A stretch of 64,000 bases of DNA from Sphingobacteriales bacterium (GTDB taxonomy: Bacteria; Bacteroidota; Bacteroidia; Chitinophagales; JADIYW01): contig JADKIQ010000003.1 of the NCBI GenBank assembly GCA_016721245.1, forward strand, positions 72,501-136,500, written 5' to 3'. The notes under the pieces were generated by a model, which was not told the DNA's origin, did no database searches, and worked only from the letters and a program-made list of their open reading frames with translations. Positions 53,764 to 61,864 of this stretch are shown one piece after another. The stretch's first letter is position 1; every line of letters begins with the position of its first letter. The position numbers and the translations under genes were made by a program.

Positions 53764-54078
53764 ATGTTAGCACAAATGAAAAGCTTATTAGGCCTTGGAC
53801 CTAAAACCGATTACAAACAATTAATGCAGAATGGTGCAGCAATTATAGATGTTCGCACAAAGGCTGAATATCAGGGTGGACATATAAAAGGCTCACTGAA
53901 TATTCCGCTGAATAATCTTTCCAACCATTATTCCAAACTGGATAAATCAAAACCGGTTATTACCTGTTGTGCTTCCGGTATGAGAAGTGCTCAGGCTAAA
54001 AGTATCTTGCAGGCAAATGGTTTCAAAGAAGTATACAATGGCGGCGGCTGGTATGGCTTACAACAAAAAATAAAATAA
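53764..54078 (+). CDS. Rhodanese-like sulfurtransferase
   Basis: This 104-residue single rhodanese domain has IIDVRTKAEYQGGHIKGSLNIPL and the active loop CCASGMRS, where a cysteine carries the persulfide. It moves sulfane sulfur between thiols in the cytosol. It is tightly followed by three more genes of the cluster. Confidence 0.92.
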   Translation: MLAQMKSLLGLGPKTDYKQLMQNGAAIIDVRTKAEYQGGHIKGSLNIPLNNLSNHYSKLDKSKPVITCCASGMRSAQAKSILQANGFKEVYNGGGWYGLQQKIK

Positions 54079-54082
54079 AAGG

Positions 54083-54331
54083 ATGGAAACATTAAAATAT
54101 AATCTCGTCAATAATTGGAATGTTATTCGTTTGATTCGTCTGGCATTAAGCATTATCATCATTGTTCAGGCCGTACAAATTCACGACGTGTTATTCGGAT
54201 TATTTGGAACCTTCTTTTTGTATCAGGCGCTGTCAAATACAGGTTGCTGCGGGGTGAATGGTTGTGCTCCATCCGTCAGTAAATCTTCCGGCGATACAGA
54301 AGAAATAGAATTTACGGAAGTTAAAAAGTAA
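54083..54331 (+). CDS. Small membrane protein with a Cys motif, unknown function
   Basis: This 82-residue protein has two membrane segments in a DUF2892-like arrangement (VIRLIRLALSIIIIVQAV), followed by a GCCGVNGCAP motif and an acidic tail. Three nearby cysteines next to a rhodanese and a thioredoxin suggest a thiol or persulfide role, which is inference. It lies four bases after the rhodanese gene. Confidence 0.7.
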   Translation: METLKYNLVNNWNVIRLIRLALSIIIIVQAVQIHDVLFGLFGTFFLYQALSNTGCCGVNGCAPSVSKSSGDTEEIEFTEVKK

Positions 54332-54335
54332 CAAC

Positions 54336-54650
54336 ATGACAACAGCAGTAAAAAAATCTTTTTCAGATTATATTAAAGAAGACAAACCGGTGTTGGTTGA
54401 TTTCTATGCAGATTGGTGCGGCCCGTGTAAAGTGATGCATCCAATTCTGGAAGAACTGAAAAAGAAACTGAATGATAAGGTGACTGTCCTTAAGATTAAT
54501 GTAGACAAGAATGCGCGGGTGGCTGCAAAATATCAAATACAAAGCATCCCTACTTTAATTCTGTTTAAAAACGGACAGATAAAATGGAGACAATCCGGAG
54601 TGGTACCATCCAAACAACTGGAACAAATTATTTTGCAACACAGTAAATAA
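54336..54650 (+). CDS. Thioredoxin
   Basis: This 104-residue thioredoxin has the WCGPC active site, the cis-proline segment SIPTLILF, and the usual length. It can reduce the persulfides and disulfides formed by its neighbours. It is one of several thioredoxin-type genes in the genome and may be dedicated to this cluster, since the spacing is four bases. Confidence 0.95.
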   Translation: MTTAVKKSFSDYIKEDKPVLVDFYADWCGPCKVMHPILEELKKKLNDKVTVLKINVDKNARVAAKYQIQSIPTLILFKNGQIKWRQSGVVPSKQLEQIILQHSK

Positions 54651-54656
54651 GAAAAA

Positions 54657-55094
54657 ATGGAAAATGAACATTATTATGAAGTGGCAGTTAAGTGGAGCGA
54701 AGACAGAAAAGGAATAATGAGTTCCTCTGTACTACCTTTGAAAATAGAAGTCGCAACACCGCCTGAATTTCCAAAAGGAATGGAAGGTATCTGGTCGCCT
54801 GAACATTTGCTGGTGGCTGCCGTAAACAGTTGTCTGATGACTACCTTTCTTGCGATTGCAGAAAATTCTAAACTAGAATTCATTACATTTGACTCGAATG
54901 CCAAAGGTAAACTGGAAATCGTTGATGGTAAATACATGATTAGTGAAGTAGAATTGATGCCGACAGTAACAATTTCCAATGAGGCAGATAAAGAAAAAGC
55001 GATACGAGTATTGATGAAATCTGAAAAGGCTTGTTTAATTTCAAACTCCGTAAAGTCAACTATTATTTTTAATCCAATAATTACAATAGCATGA
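54657..55094 (+). CDS. OsmC/Ohr family protein
   Basis: This 145-residue OsmC-like protein has the GIWSPEHLLVAAVNSCLMTTFL segment with the first catalytic cysteine and a second cysteine in SEKACLISNSVKS. OsmC proteins reduce organic peroxides with two cysteines. Its 3' end overlaps the next gene by four bases. Confidence 0.9.
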   Translation: MENEHYYEVAVKWSEDRKGIMSSSVLPLKIEVATPPEFPKGMEGIWSPEHLLVAAVNSCLMTTFLAIAENSKLEFITFDSNAKGKLEIVDGKYMISEVELMPTVTISNEADKEKAIRVLMKSEKACLISNSVKSTIIFNPIITIA

Positions 55095-55793
55095 ACATAA
55101 AATTTCTTTCCTTTTTCTTTGCAACTATACTTGTTTCTGTATCGTGCAATTCTCAGAATGCAGAACAAGTGCTGAATCCTGCAGCATTTAGTCAAAAAAT
55201 CAGCAATACACCGGATGCGGTTATACTCGACGTAAGAACTCCGGGGGAATTTGCCGGCGGATTTATCGCCAATGCCGTCAATGTTGATTATAACGGTGCT
55301 GATTTTAACGGAGAAGTTTCAAAACTCGATAAAAACAAAACCTATCTGGTTTATTGTCTTTCCGGAAAGCGAAGTGCGTCAGCTGCAGCGTTTATGCGCA
55401 GCAACGGATTTAAAAACGTGATTAATTTAGAAGGCGGAATTCTGGCTTGGCAGGGAAACAATCTGCCATTAAGCACCACTTCAGCAACCGTTGCAGATAA
55501 AATATCATTTGATGACTATACGCAAATGATTACATCCGATACAATGGTGCTGGTAGATTATTATGCGCCTTGGTGCGCACCTTGCATTAAAATGAAACCG
55601 ATGCTCGAACAGATAGATATAGAATATACCGGTAAAGTAAAAGTAATCCCGTCTGGATATTAATGAAAACAAGGAATTGGCGAAGAAACTAAATATTGTG
55701 GAAATTCCGGTTCTTAAAATTTTTGTAAAAGGAAAAGAAACCTGGACACATCAGGGATATATGGAAAAAGCTGATCTGGTTAAACAGTTTTAA
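55091..55793 (+). CDS. Periplasmic rhodanese-thioredoxin fusion (one frameshift)
   Basis: The protein begins with a lipoprotein signal peptide (LVSVSCN), then a rhodanese domain with the CLSGKRS loop (about 30-125), then a thioredoxin domain with WCAPC (about 140 onwards). The frame is lost at the CCC 55648-55650; with one C fewer it continues as RLDINENKELAKKL, then IVEIPVLKIF, to the stop at 55791. Full length is about 233 residues. A lipid-anchored sulfur-transfer protein with its own reductant fits the role of this cluster. A terminator follows. Confidence 0.85.
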
Positions 55794-55813
55794 CATTACT
55801 TAATGGTTTTAGA

Positions 55814-55846
55814 AACTCATTTACAATTTGTAAATGAGTTTTTTAT
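55814..55846 (+). terminator. Terminator of the sulfur/redox cluster
   Basis: An 11-bp perfect stem (AACTCATTTAC/GTAAATGAGTT) with a five-base loop is followed by six T. Confidence 0.93.
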
Positions 55847-55854
55847 TTTAATAC

Positions 55855-55905
55855 TTGACAAATCCATAAAGAGATGTTATATTTGACGTATGTTTACGAC
55901 ATACG
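55855..55905 (+). promoter_or_regulatory. ars operon promoter with ArsR-type operator
   Basis: TTG at 55855 and the perfect TATATTTG at 55878-55885 are 20 bases apart. The inverted repeat CGTATG-TTTACGA-CATACG (55887-55905) starts one base after the -7 box and so covers the transcription start. This is where an ArsR repressor would block transcription until arsenite releases it. Confidence 0.75.
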
Positions 55906-55925
55906 AAATTAATTAAATTGAAATT

Positions 55926-56255
55926 ATGTACGCTAAAGTAGAAGATTTTACCACAGAACAACAGGAAATTGCAAAATATGCAAAGCTGCTGGCGCATCCG
56001 GCAAGAGTAGCCATTATAGAATATCTCGCCAGAGAAAACAGATGTATTTCAGGTGATATTTCCAATGAACTACCTCTGAGCCGAACTACGGTTTCCCAGC
56101 ATCTGCAGGAATTAAAAAATAATGAACTCATTAACGGAGAAATTGAAGGGCAAACGGTTTGTTATTGCATCAACTGGAAAACATATAACAGGGTGCAGAA
56201 ACTGTTTAATAAGTTTTTTGATAAAGTGGTTCAGCATAAAAATAATTGTTGTTAA
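55926..56255 (+). CDS. arsR: ArsR-family repressor
   Basis: This 109-residue winged-helix protein has HPARVAIIEYL, SGDISNELPLSRTTVSQHL and ELINGEIEGQTVCYCIN. The classical ELCVCDL metal site is not present: only Cys in NRCISGDI is near that place. Extra cysteines are in VCYC and at the very end (NNCC), so arsenite may bind differently. It is the first gene of the operon and has its own operator just upstream. Confidence 0.9.
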   Translation: MYAKVEDFTTEQQEIAKYAKLLAHPARVAIIEYLARENRCISGDISNELPLSRTTVSQHLQELKNNELINGEIEGQTVCYCINWKTYNRVQKLFNKFFDKVVQHKNNCC

Positions 56256-56271
56256 TCTAAATAAAATAAAA

Positions 56272-56744
56272 ATGAAAATATCAGCATTAAAACATCACCT
56301 GAATTCGGTAACAGAATTGAATTTTAAATTACCGGATGGATCAAGTATTCCGGCGCACTTTCATTTAACGGAAATTGGTTTAATCACCAAGCATTTTGTA
56401 GACTGCGGCGTTTCCATTCATCTGGATAAATGGGCATCGCTGCAAATTTGGGTGGCAAACGATACAGACCACCGATTACAACCCGAAAAATTCCTGAAGA
56501 TTATTGATAATTCAGAAAAGATTATCGGTACCCAGGATTTAGAAGTGGAAGTAGAATATCAATCGGATACTATTGGCAGATATGGCCTGGAATTTGACGG
56601 AGTAATTTTATACTTACGATAAAACAAACAGATTGCCTGGCTCAGGATAAATGCGGCATTCCGCAGGAAAAACCAAAAATGCTGATGTCTGAATTATCAA
56701 ATAGCAATCAAAGTTGCTGCACACCCGGTGGCGGATGTTGTTAA
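56272..56744 (+). CDS. DUF6428-like protein of arsenic operons (frameshifted)
   Basis: The first frame (56272-56622) encodes KISALKHHLNSVTELNFKL, PAHFHLTEIG and DKWASLQIWVANDTDHRL. Another frame continues with KQTDCLAQDKCGIPQEKPK and ends CCTPGGGCC at 56742. The tail is rich in cysteine, which fits a metal-linked role. One indel near 56618-56625 separates the parts. Genes of this kind sit between arsR and acr3 in other Bacteroidota, from memory; the function is unknown. Confidence 0.7.
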
Positions 56745-56759
56745 TTAATACAGTTTAAT

Positions 56760-57810
56760 ATGAATACGCAAACCTCAAATACTGCTCCCGTAAAGAAACT
56801 TTCTTTTCTCGATAAGTATCTAACCGGTTGGATTTTTCTGGCAATGATTTTGGTGTCAGTCTCGGATATTTTTTCCATCCATTCCAACCCAAGTAAATTC
56901 GCTTTCCGGAACCACCAATATCCCACTGGCTATAGGACTTATCTTAATGATGTTTCCGCCATTGGCAAAAGTAAAATATGAAGAGATAGGAAAGATATTT
57001 AAACATCCGAAATTATTGTTGCTTGGGCTGTTTCAAAGCTGGATAGTAGGACCATTATTAATGTTTGTGCTAGCTACCGTATTCCTGCACAATCATCCGG
57101 AATACATGACGGGGCTTATTCTGATTTCACTGGCGCCTTGCATTGCCATGGTCTTAGTCTGGAATGATTTGGCGAAAGGAGATAATGAACTGGCGGCTGG
57201 TTTAGTGGCATTCAATAGTATTATGCAGATTTTATTTTACAGCACCTATGCATGGTTTTTTATTACCATTTTGCCGCCTGTATTCGGCATCAAAGGCTAT
57301 CAGGTGAATATTGAAATCTGGCAGATAACGAAAAGCGTATTAATTTATTTAGGCATTCCGTTTTTTGCCGGAATGATTACCCGGTTTGTGCTGATGAAAA
57401 TAAAAGGAGAAGAATGGTACAATACTGTATTTATTCCACGAATCAGTCCGGTGACTTTAATCGCATTATTGGCTACCATTATTCTGATGTTTAGTTTAAA
57501 AGGAGAACTGATTATACAAATACCAATGGACGTAGTATTAATTTCTATACCCTTAACTATCTTTTTTGTCCTGATGTTTTTCTCTACTTTCTTTCTGGTA
57601 AAATCATTAGGAGGAAATTATAAAGAAACCACTACACTTTCGTTTACAGCCGGCAGCAATAATTTTGAACTGGGAATCGCTGTGGCGATTGCTGTTTTTG
57701 GAATCAACTCAGGCGCTGCCTTTGCTGCAGTAATCGGACCGCTGATTGAAGTACCGGTTTTAATTTTATTAGTAAATGTCGCTTTAAAACAATTCAATAA
57801 ATTCAAATGA
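56760..57810 (+). CDS. arsB: Arsenite efflux transporter Acr3 (one frameshift)
   Basis: The family is Acr3, a ten-helix arsenite extruder. The first frame starts MNTQTSNTAPVKKLSFLDKY and TGWIFLAMIL. With one more G at 56852-56853 it continues as GVSLGYFFPSIPTQVN and GTTNIPLAIGLILMMFPPL, and joins the main frame (from 56947 on). The conserved cysteine is in LAPCIAMVLVW, and SNNFELGIAVAIA with the downstream helix is typical. Joined length is about 350 residues, normal for Acr3. The next gene overlaps by four bases. Confidence 0.92.
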
Positions 57811-58223
57811 TGAATATTTTGGTTTTATGTACAGGCAATAGCTGCCGGAGTCAGATGGCGCATGGTTATCTGGAGTCTTTTTACAAAGGGAAAGCGAATG
57901 TATTCAGTGCAGGTGTGGAAATACACGGCGTAAATCAAAAAGCCGTTTTTTTTATGAAAGAAGATGGTGTTGATATTTCCCATCATACCTCCAATAATAT
58001 CTTAGAGTATAAAGACATTCCTTTTAATTTTGTCATTACGGTTTGTGATCATGCAAAAGAAGTATGTCCGTATTTTCCAACTAACGCAAAAATGCTGCAT
58101 CATAATTTTGAAGATCCGTCAAAAGTAAAAGGAACAGAGGAAGAAATTGCCATGTCTTTTCGTAAAGTCAGAAATGAGATAAAAGAATACTGCAGAAAAT
58201 TCGTGGAAGAATATATTGATTAA
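57807..58223 (+). CDS. arsC: Arsenate reductase, thioredoxin-coupled (LMW-PTPase type)
   Basis: This 138-residue enzyme reduces arsenate to arsenite for export by Acr3. The P-loop CTGNSCRS holds Cys8 and Arg14. Cys80 and Cys87 have the same spacing as the Cys10/Cys82/Cys89 triad of Staphylococcus ArsC, so it should be recycled by thioredoxin. It is the last gene of the ars operon and its end overlaps the convergent gene by four bases. Confidence 0.93.
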   Translation: MMNILVLCTGNSCRSQMAHGYLESFYKGKANVFSAGVEIHGVNQKAVFFMKEDGVDISHHTSNNILEYKDIPFNFVITVCDHAKEVCPYFPTNAKMLHHNFEDPSKVKGTEEEIAMSFRKVRNEIKEYCRKFVEEYID

Positions 58224-58921
58224 ATAAATTTTTCTTTTTGTTCGTCCGGAATGTCACTGGAAAGACTTTGCCGGGCAATGTCAGCGATAATTTTTATGAC
58301 CACAAATAATCCGACACAGGCAATCATCGAGTTTTTGTGATTCCAGTGTAAATTTTCCGAAACACCTTTATATAAAAAGGTTCCTAAAACTACGACAATA
58401 TGTACCACCAGAATATGTACGTCTAAAATCTGAAAATTGTCTTCCGGTTTTGCCCTTTTATATTCACCATTCAAGATGAATAAAACTAAGAATTCAACGA
58501 CATTATATAAAATGAAACTGAGGATGGTAATTCTGTAAAATGTACCTTTGAAAAAGATAACATCAAACATCCTAATACCGCTGGTGCCGCCATCATTTTT
58601 TGCACTGGCTAAAAACCCGAGAAATACCACAATGAACAGCAGGTAGAAAAAGAAGATACCGGTTCTGAAAGCAAAAAATTTAATAGCCAGCGATAATTTA
58701 CTGAAGAAAGTGGCGTTTGTGTCACCTTTTGCTGTCATGATTTTCAATAACTGAAAAGTACTGATGATTAATAATTCTATCCAGTAGATATAAACGACGG
58801 TAAAGATGGTCCAGTTGTAATTGATAACGCCGTACAGCGGAAACAGGTTGGAAAAAATAATCAGCGGCAGCATCACATTTTTATTTCGTGGCAGCACGAT
58901 TTCCTTATCGTTATATTTCAT
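58220..58921 (-). CDS. Polytopic membrane protein, DUF6498-like
   Basis: About 233 residues with six or so membrane segments (for example VVYIYWIELLIISTFQLL, GIFFFYLLFIVVFLGFLA). The YWIELLI segment resembles DUF6498 proteins. A TTG start seven codons earlier overlaps a perfect TATATTTG promoter box on the minus strand (58940-58947), so ATG 58921 is chosen. The function is unknown. Confidence 0.65.
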   Translation of the reverse strand: MKYNDKEIVLPRNKNVMLPLIIFSNLFPLYGVINYNWTIFTVVYIYWIELLIISTFQLLKIMTAKGDTNATFFSKLSLAIKFFAFRTGIFFFYLLFIVVFLGFLASAKNDGGTSGIRMFDVIFFKGTFYRITILSFILYNVVEFLVLFILNGEYKRAKPEDNFQILDVHILVVHIVVVLGTFLYKGVSENLHWNHKNSMIACVGLFVVIKIIADIARQSLSSDIPDEQKEKFI

Positions 58922-58964
58922 CGGGTGGCTTTTGTCTTTCAAATATAATTGCTAAATTTCAGAT

Positions 58965-59606
58965 ATGCCAAACAGAGATGTACACAATATGAGAGAAAGT
59001 TACGAGTCTTCTTTTTTGCTGGAAGAAGATTGTGACGTGAATCCGTTTCATCAATTTGATAAATGGTTTCATCATGCCATAGAGGCAAAACTACCGGAAC
59101 CCAACGCCATGACCCTGGCTACTGTTGGAAAGGACGGACAGCCCTCCGCGAGAATCGTGTTGCTGAAGAGTTTCAGTAAGCATGGTTTTATTTTTTACAC
59201 GAACTACGAAAGCAGGAAAGGAAAACAAATGCAGGAAAATGATAAAGTTTCATTGCTTTTTTGGTGGGCGGAGCGGCAGGTAAGAATTGAAGGAGTGGTT
59301 AATAAAGTAGATAAAGAAACTGCGGAAAAATATTTCCATTCCCGTCCGAAAGGAAGCCAGATAGGAGCAGTGGTTTCTCCGCAAAGTCAGGTGATTGAAA
59401 GCCGGTTTGTGCTGGAAGACAAATTTAAAGAAGCAGAACATTCGTACAAAGGAAAAGAAGTGCCGTTTCCCGATCACTGGGGCGGTTATATCGTTACGCC
59501 GCACCTGATAGAATTTTGGCAGGGAAGAGTAAGCCGTTTGCACGACAGAATACAATACACGCTGATAGAAGAAGACAACTGGAAGATGGAACGCTTAGCG
59601 CCTTAA
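58965..59606 (+). CDS. pdxH: Pyridoxamine 5'-phosphate oxidase
   Basis: This 213-residue FMN enzyme makes pyridoxal phosphate, the active form of vitamin B6. Motifs are EPNAMTLATVGKDGQPSARI, GFIFYTNYESRKGKQ, FHSRPKGSQIGAVVSPQSQ and the C-terminal IEFWQGRVSRLHDR. The length is typical. Confidence 0.96.
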   Translation: MPNRDVHNMRESYESSFLLEEDCDVNPFHQFDKWFHHAIEAKLPEPNAMTLATVGKDGQPSARIVLLKSFSKHGFIFYTNYESRKGKQMQENDKVSLLFWWAERQVRIEGVVNKVDKETAEKYFHSRPKGSQIGAVVSPQSQVIESRFVLEDKFKEAEHSYKGKEVPFPDHWGGYIVTPHLIEFWQGRVSRLHDRIQYTLIEEDNWKMERLAP

Positions 59607-59613
59607 AATAAGA

Positions 59614-59636
59614 AAGCCTCAACATTGTTGAGGCTT
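59614..59636. terminator. Terminator between pdxH and the HU gene
   Basis: A perfect 10-bp stem (AAGCCTCAAC/GTTGAGGCTT) with a three-base loop and T-rich flanks on both strands serves both convergent genes. Confidence 0.9.
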
Positions 59637-59660
59637 ATCTTTTCTAAGTAAGAAGTAATC

Positions 59661-59942
59661 TTATTTGCTTTTGTTTACAGCGTCACCCAATTCTTTACCA
59701 GCTTTGAATTTCACCAATGTTTTAGCAGGAATTTTGATTTTAGCACCTGTTGAAGGATTTCTTCCGTCTCTTTTAGCTCTTTTCGCTGTGCTGAAAGTAC
59801 CGAAACCAATCAGGGTAACTTTGTCACCTTTTTTCAAGGTTTTACGAATGCTGTCTAACACTGCATTCAAAGTGTCGTTTGCTGTTGCGTTAGTTACACC
59901 TGCTGCGTCAGCGATTACTTTTACTAAATCTCCTTTGTTCAT
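59661..59942 (-). CDS. hup: HU-family DNA-binding protein
   Basis: This 93-residue HU/IHF protein has the MNKGDLVKVIADAAGVTNAT start, GFGTFSTAKRAKRDGRNPST arm base and KIPAKTLVKFKAGKEL end. It bends and packs DNA. A perfect TAACTTTG box lies 37 bases upstream (59980-59987, minus). Confidence 0.96.
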   Translation of the reverse strand: MNKGDLVKVIADAAGVTNATANDTLNAVLDSIRKTLKKGDKVTLIGFGTFSTAKRAKRDGRNPSTGAKIKIPAKTLVKFKAGKELGDAVNKSK

Positions 59943-59979
59943 TATTGTCTTATTTAAAAGTTAAAAAAACATTATGCCA

Positions 59980-59987
59980 CAAAGTTA
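59980..59987 (-). promoter_or_regulatory. -7 promoter box of the HU gene
   Basis: TAACTTTG on the minus strand, an exact match to TAnnTTTG. Confidence 0.65.
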
Positions 59988-60085
59988 AATCCTTTATTGA
60001 ATTATCCAAATAATTAATAAAAAATGTTAGTAAAAACGGGGGGCTGTGTAAAATTATCAGCGGGAAGGCTTGTTTTTGTTGGGTT

Positions 60086-60436
60086 CTATGCAGAGAATGA
60101 CGTGCCACACCCGCAGGTACTGGACGCATTCGGGTTGTTAAAAATAAACCCTCTGTTATCTAAGCCGCTTTTGAAATCGATTTCGCAATCGTATAAATAT
60201 ATCTCCTGAGATTTGTCTATAAATAAAGGAATGCCCTCTACTTCAAAAATATGATCATTTTCTTTTTGTGTATCAAAGTCTAGAATATAACTGAAGCCGG
60301 CACAGCCACCGCCTTTTACGCCTAATCTCAAGCCAAACTCCTTGCCGTAGTTAGCTTTCTGCATTAAATCCTTCACCTCCCGAACGGCGTTTTGCGTAAG
60401 TATAACCGGTATTTTGTTTTCTGTAAGCGTGTTCAT
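60086..60436 (-). CDS. HesB/IscA-type iron-sulfur carrier
   Basis: This 116-residue A-type carrier holds the three conserved cysteines, Cys45 in GGGCAGF and Cys108/Cys110 in TCGCGTSFS. It receives and hands on iron-sulfur clusters during maturation of target proteins. No other iron-sulfur assembly gene is adjacent. Confidence 0.94.
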   Translation of the reverse strand: MNTLTENKIPVILTQNAVREVKDLMQKANYGKEFGLRLGVKGGGCAGFSYILDFDTQKENDHIFEVEGIPLFIDKSQEIYLYDCEIDFKSGLDNRGFIFNNPNASSTCGCGTSFSA

Positions 60437-60458
60437 ATTCTGTTAAACAATGATAAAT

Positions 60459-60466
60459 CAAAGTTA
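60459..60466 (-). promoter_or_regulatory. -7 promoter box of the IscA-like gene
   Basis: TAACTTTG on the minus strand, 22 bases before the ATG, matches TAnnTTTG exactly. Confidence 0.6.
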
Positions 60467-60592
60467 GTTCAAATTTTATACTTCTCCATGTAAAATATGT
60501 ATTAAGAGAAGAACGTTTAAGAAGTACGGTTTTTTTGTAAAAAATAGCCTATTTTTAGAGTCCTATTAAAAGAAATACAAAAAGTAAAATTC

Positions 60593-61135
60593 ATGGAGTT
60601 TACAGATATTTTGGAAATGATGAAGTACGTAGTACCATCTTTAGTAACCTTAGGTGGTATCTATTTGGTGATACGAACCTTTATTGATGATGAAAATACG
60701 CGCAGAAATCAGGAAATAAATAAAACATTATTGTTTGAACAACGCAAGGTTTCTTTGCCGCTTCGTTTGCAGGCATACGAACGTATTATTGTTTTCCTGG
60801 AAAGAATACATCCCTTTAGTTTGCTGCACAGAGTATACCAGCCAAATATGCTGGTGGCAGAGCTGCAACTGGAATTGATAAAAACGGTTCGTATGGAATA
60901 CGAATACAACTTATCACAGCAAATGTATATCAATGATGATGCCTGGCAAATGGTGGCTACTGCAAAAGAAGAGACTATTAAAATCATTAACATGTTTGCC
61001 TCTCAGATGCCGGATGAAACGGATGGTATAGAATTAAGTAAAGCAATATTTAATTACTATATGCAAACGAATAAAGAAGTACCGGTACAAATCGCCATAA
61101 ATTTTGTAAAAAGTGATGTCAAGACATTATTCTAA
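60593..61135 (+). CDS. Conserved Bacteroidota membrane-anchored protein (DUF7935-like)
   Basis: This 180-residue protein has one N-terminal membrane helix (VVPSLVTLGGIYLVIRTFI) and a helical cytosolic part with LPLRLQAYERIIVFLERI, NMLVAELQLELIKTVRMEY and EYNLSQQMYINDDAW. It matches a family found next to nucleotidase and dnaA genes in this phylum as I recall, of unknown role. Its end overlaps the next gene by about 20 bases. Confidence 0.7.
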   Translation: MEFTDILEMMKYVVPSLVTLGGIYLVIRTFIDDENTRRNQEINKTLLFEQRKVSLPLRLQAYERIIVFLERIHPFSLLHRVYQPNMLVAELQLELIKTVRMEYEYNLSQQMYINDDAWQMVATAKEETIKIINMFASQMPDETDGIELSKAIFNYYMQTNKEVPVQIAINFVKSDVKTLF

Positions 61136-61864
61136 CATCGGTATTTTTATACTGGCAGTTGTTTTTACGACAGCATGTAAAATTTATTATCCGGTTCAGG
61201 AAAATTCCACTTTAGTAAAAGTAAATACATCTTTTGCGGCAGATACCGCAATAAAAGGATTCTACAAACCATATAAAGATTCTTTAGATAAAATCATGAA
61301 AGTTCCGCTGGCTGAACTTACAGAAGATTTGACCAAAAAATTACCTGAAAGCACACTCGGAAATATGATGGCAGATATTTTAAAAGTAAAAACAGCGGAA
61401 TACACCAATGATAAAATTGATGTTGCCATTTTGAATTACGGTGGCATCCGATCCTCTTCTTTAACGAAAGGAATGCTGAATGTGGAACATGCTTATTTAT
61501 TAATGCCCTTTGATAATTATGTGGTAGAACAAACTTTAACGGGACAACAACTCAGCGATTTCTGTGATTCATTGGCGATGAAAAAGGCTGGCCGGTTTCC
61601 GGAATTTCCTTTCAAATAAAAAATAACAAAGCCATAAATATTTTGGTGAACAGTGCACCACTTGATTTGAATAAAAAATATAAAGTAGCCATCAATGATT
61701 ATCTGGCGAATGGCGGTGACGGTATGACATTTTTAAAATCCATTCCGCAAATCCAGACCGGAAGATTATTCAGAGATGCCATTATGGAATACTGGTCAGT
61801 ACAGACCAAAGCAGGCAAAAAGATTTCAGCAAAATTGGAAAACAGAATCAGTTATGCAGAATAG
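61116..61864 (+). CDS. 5'-nucleotidase C-terminal-domain lipoprotein (one frameshift)
   Basis: A lipoprotein signal peptide (VVFTTAC) precedes the substrate-binding C-terminal domain of the UshA-type 5'-nucleotidases: STLGNMMADIL, NYGGIRSS, MPFDNYVVEQTLTG. The frame is lost at the A run 61581-61585; with one more A it continues GWPVSGISFQIKNNK and joins NSAPLDLNKKYKVAINDYLA and NGGDGMTFL. The metallophosphatase half that normally precedes it is encoded by the next gene, so the enzyme is split and in reversed order. Together they should hydrolyse nucleotides in the periplasm. Confidence 0.88.

Noticed and set aside
60024..60209. 61-residue frame opposite the IscA-like gene
   Set aside because: It overlaps the conserved carrier gene on the other strand and shows no protein features of its own.
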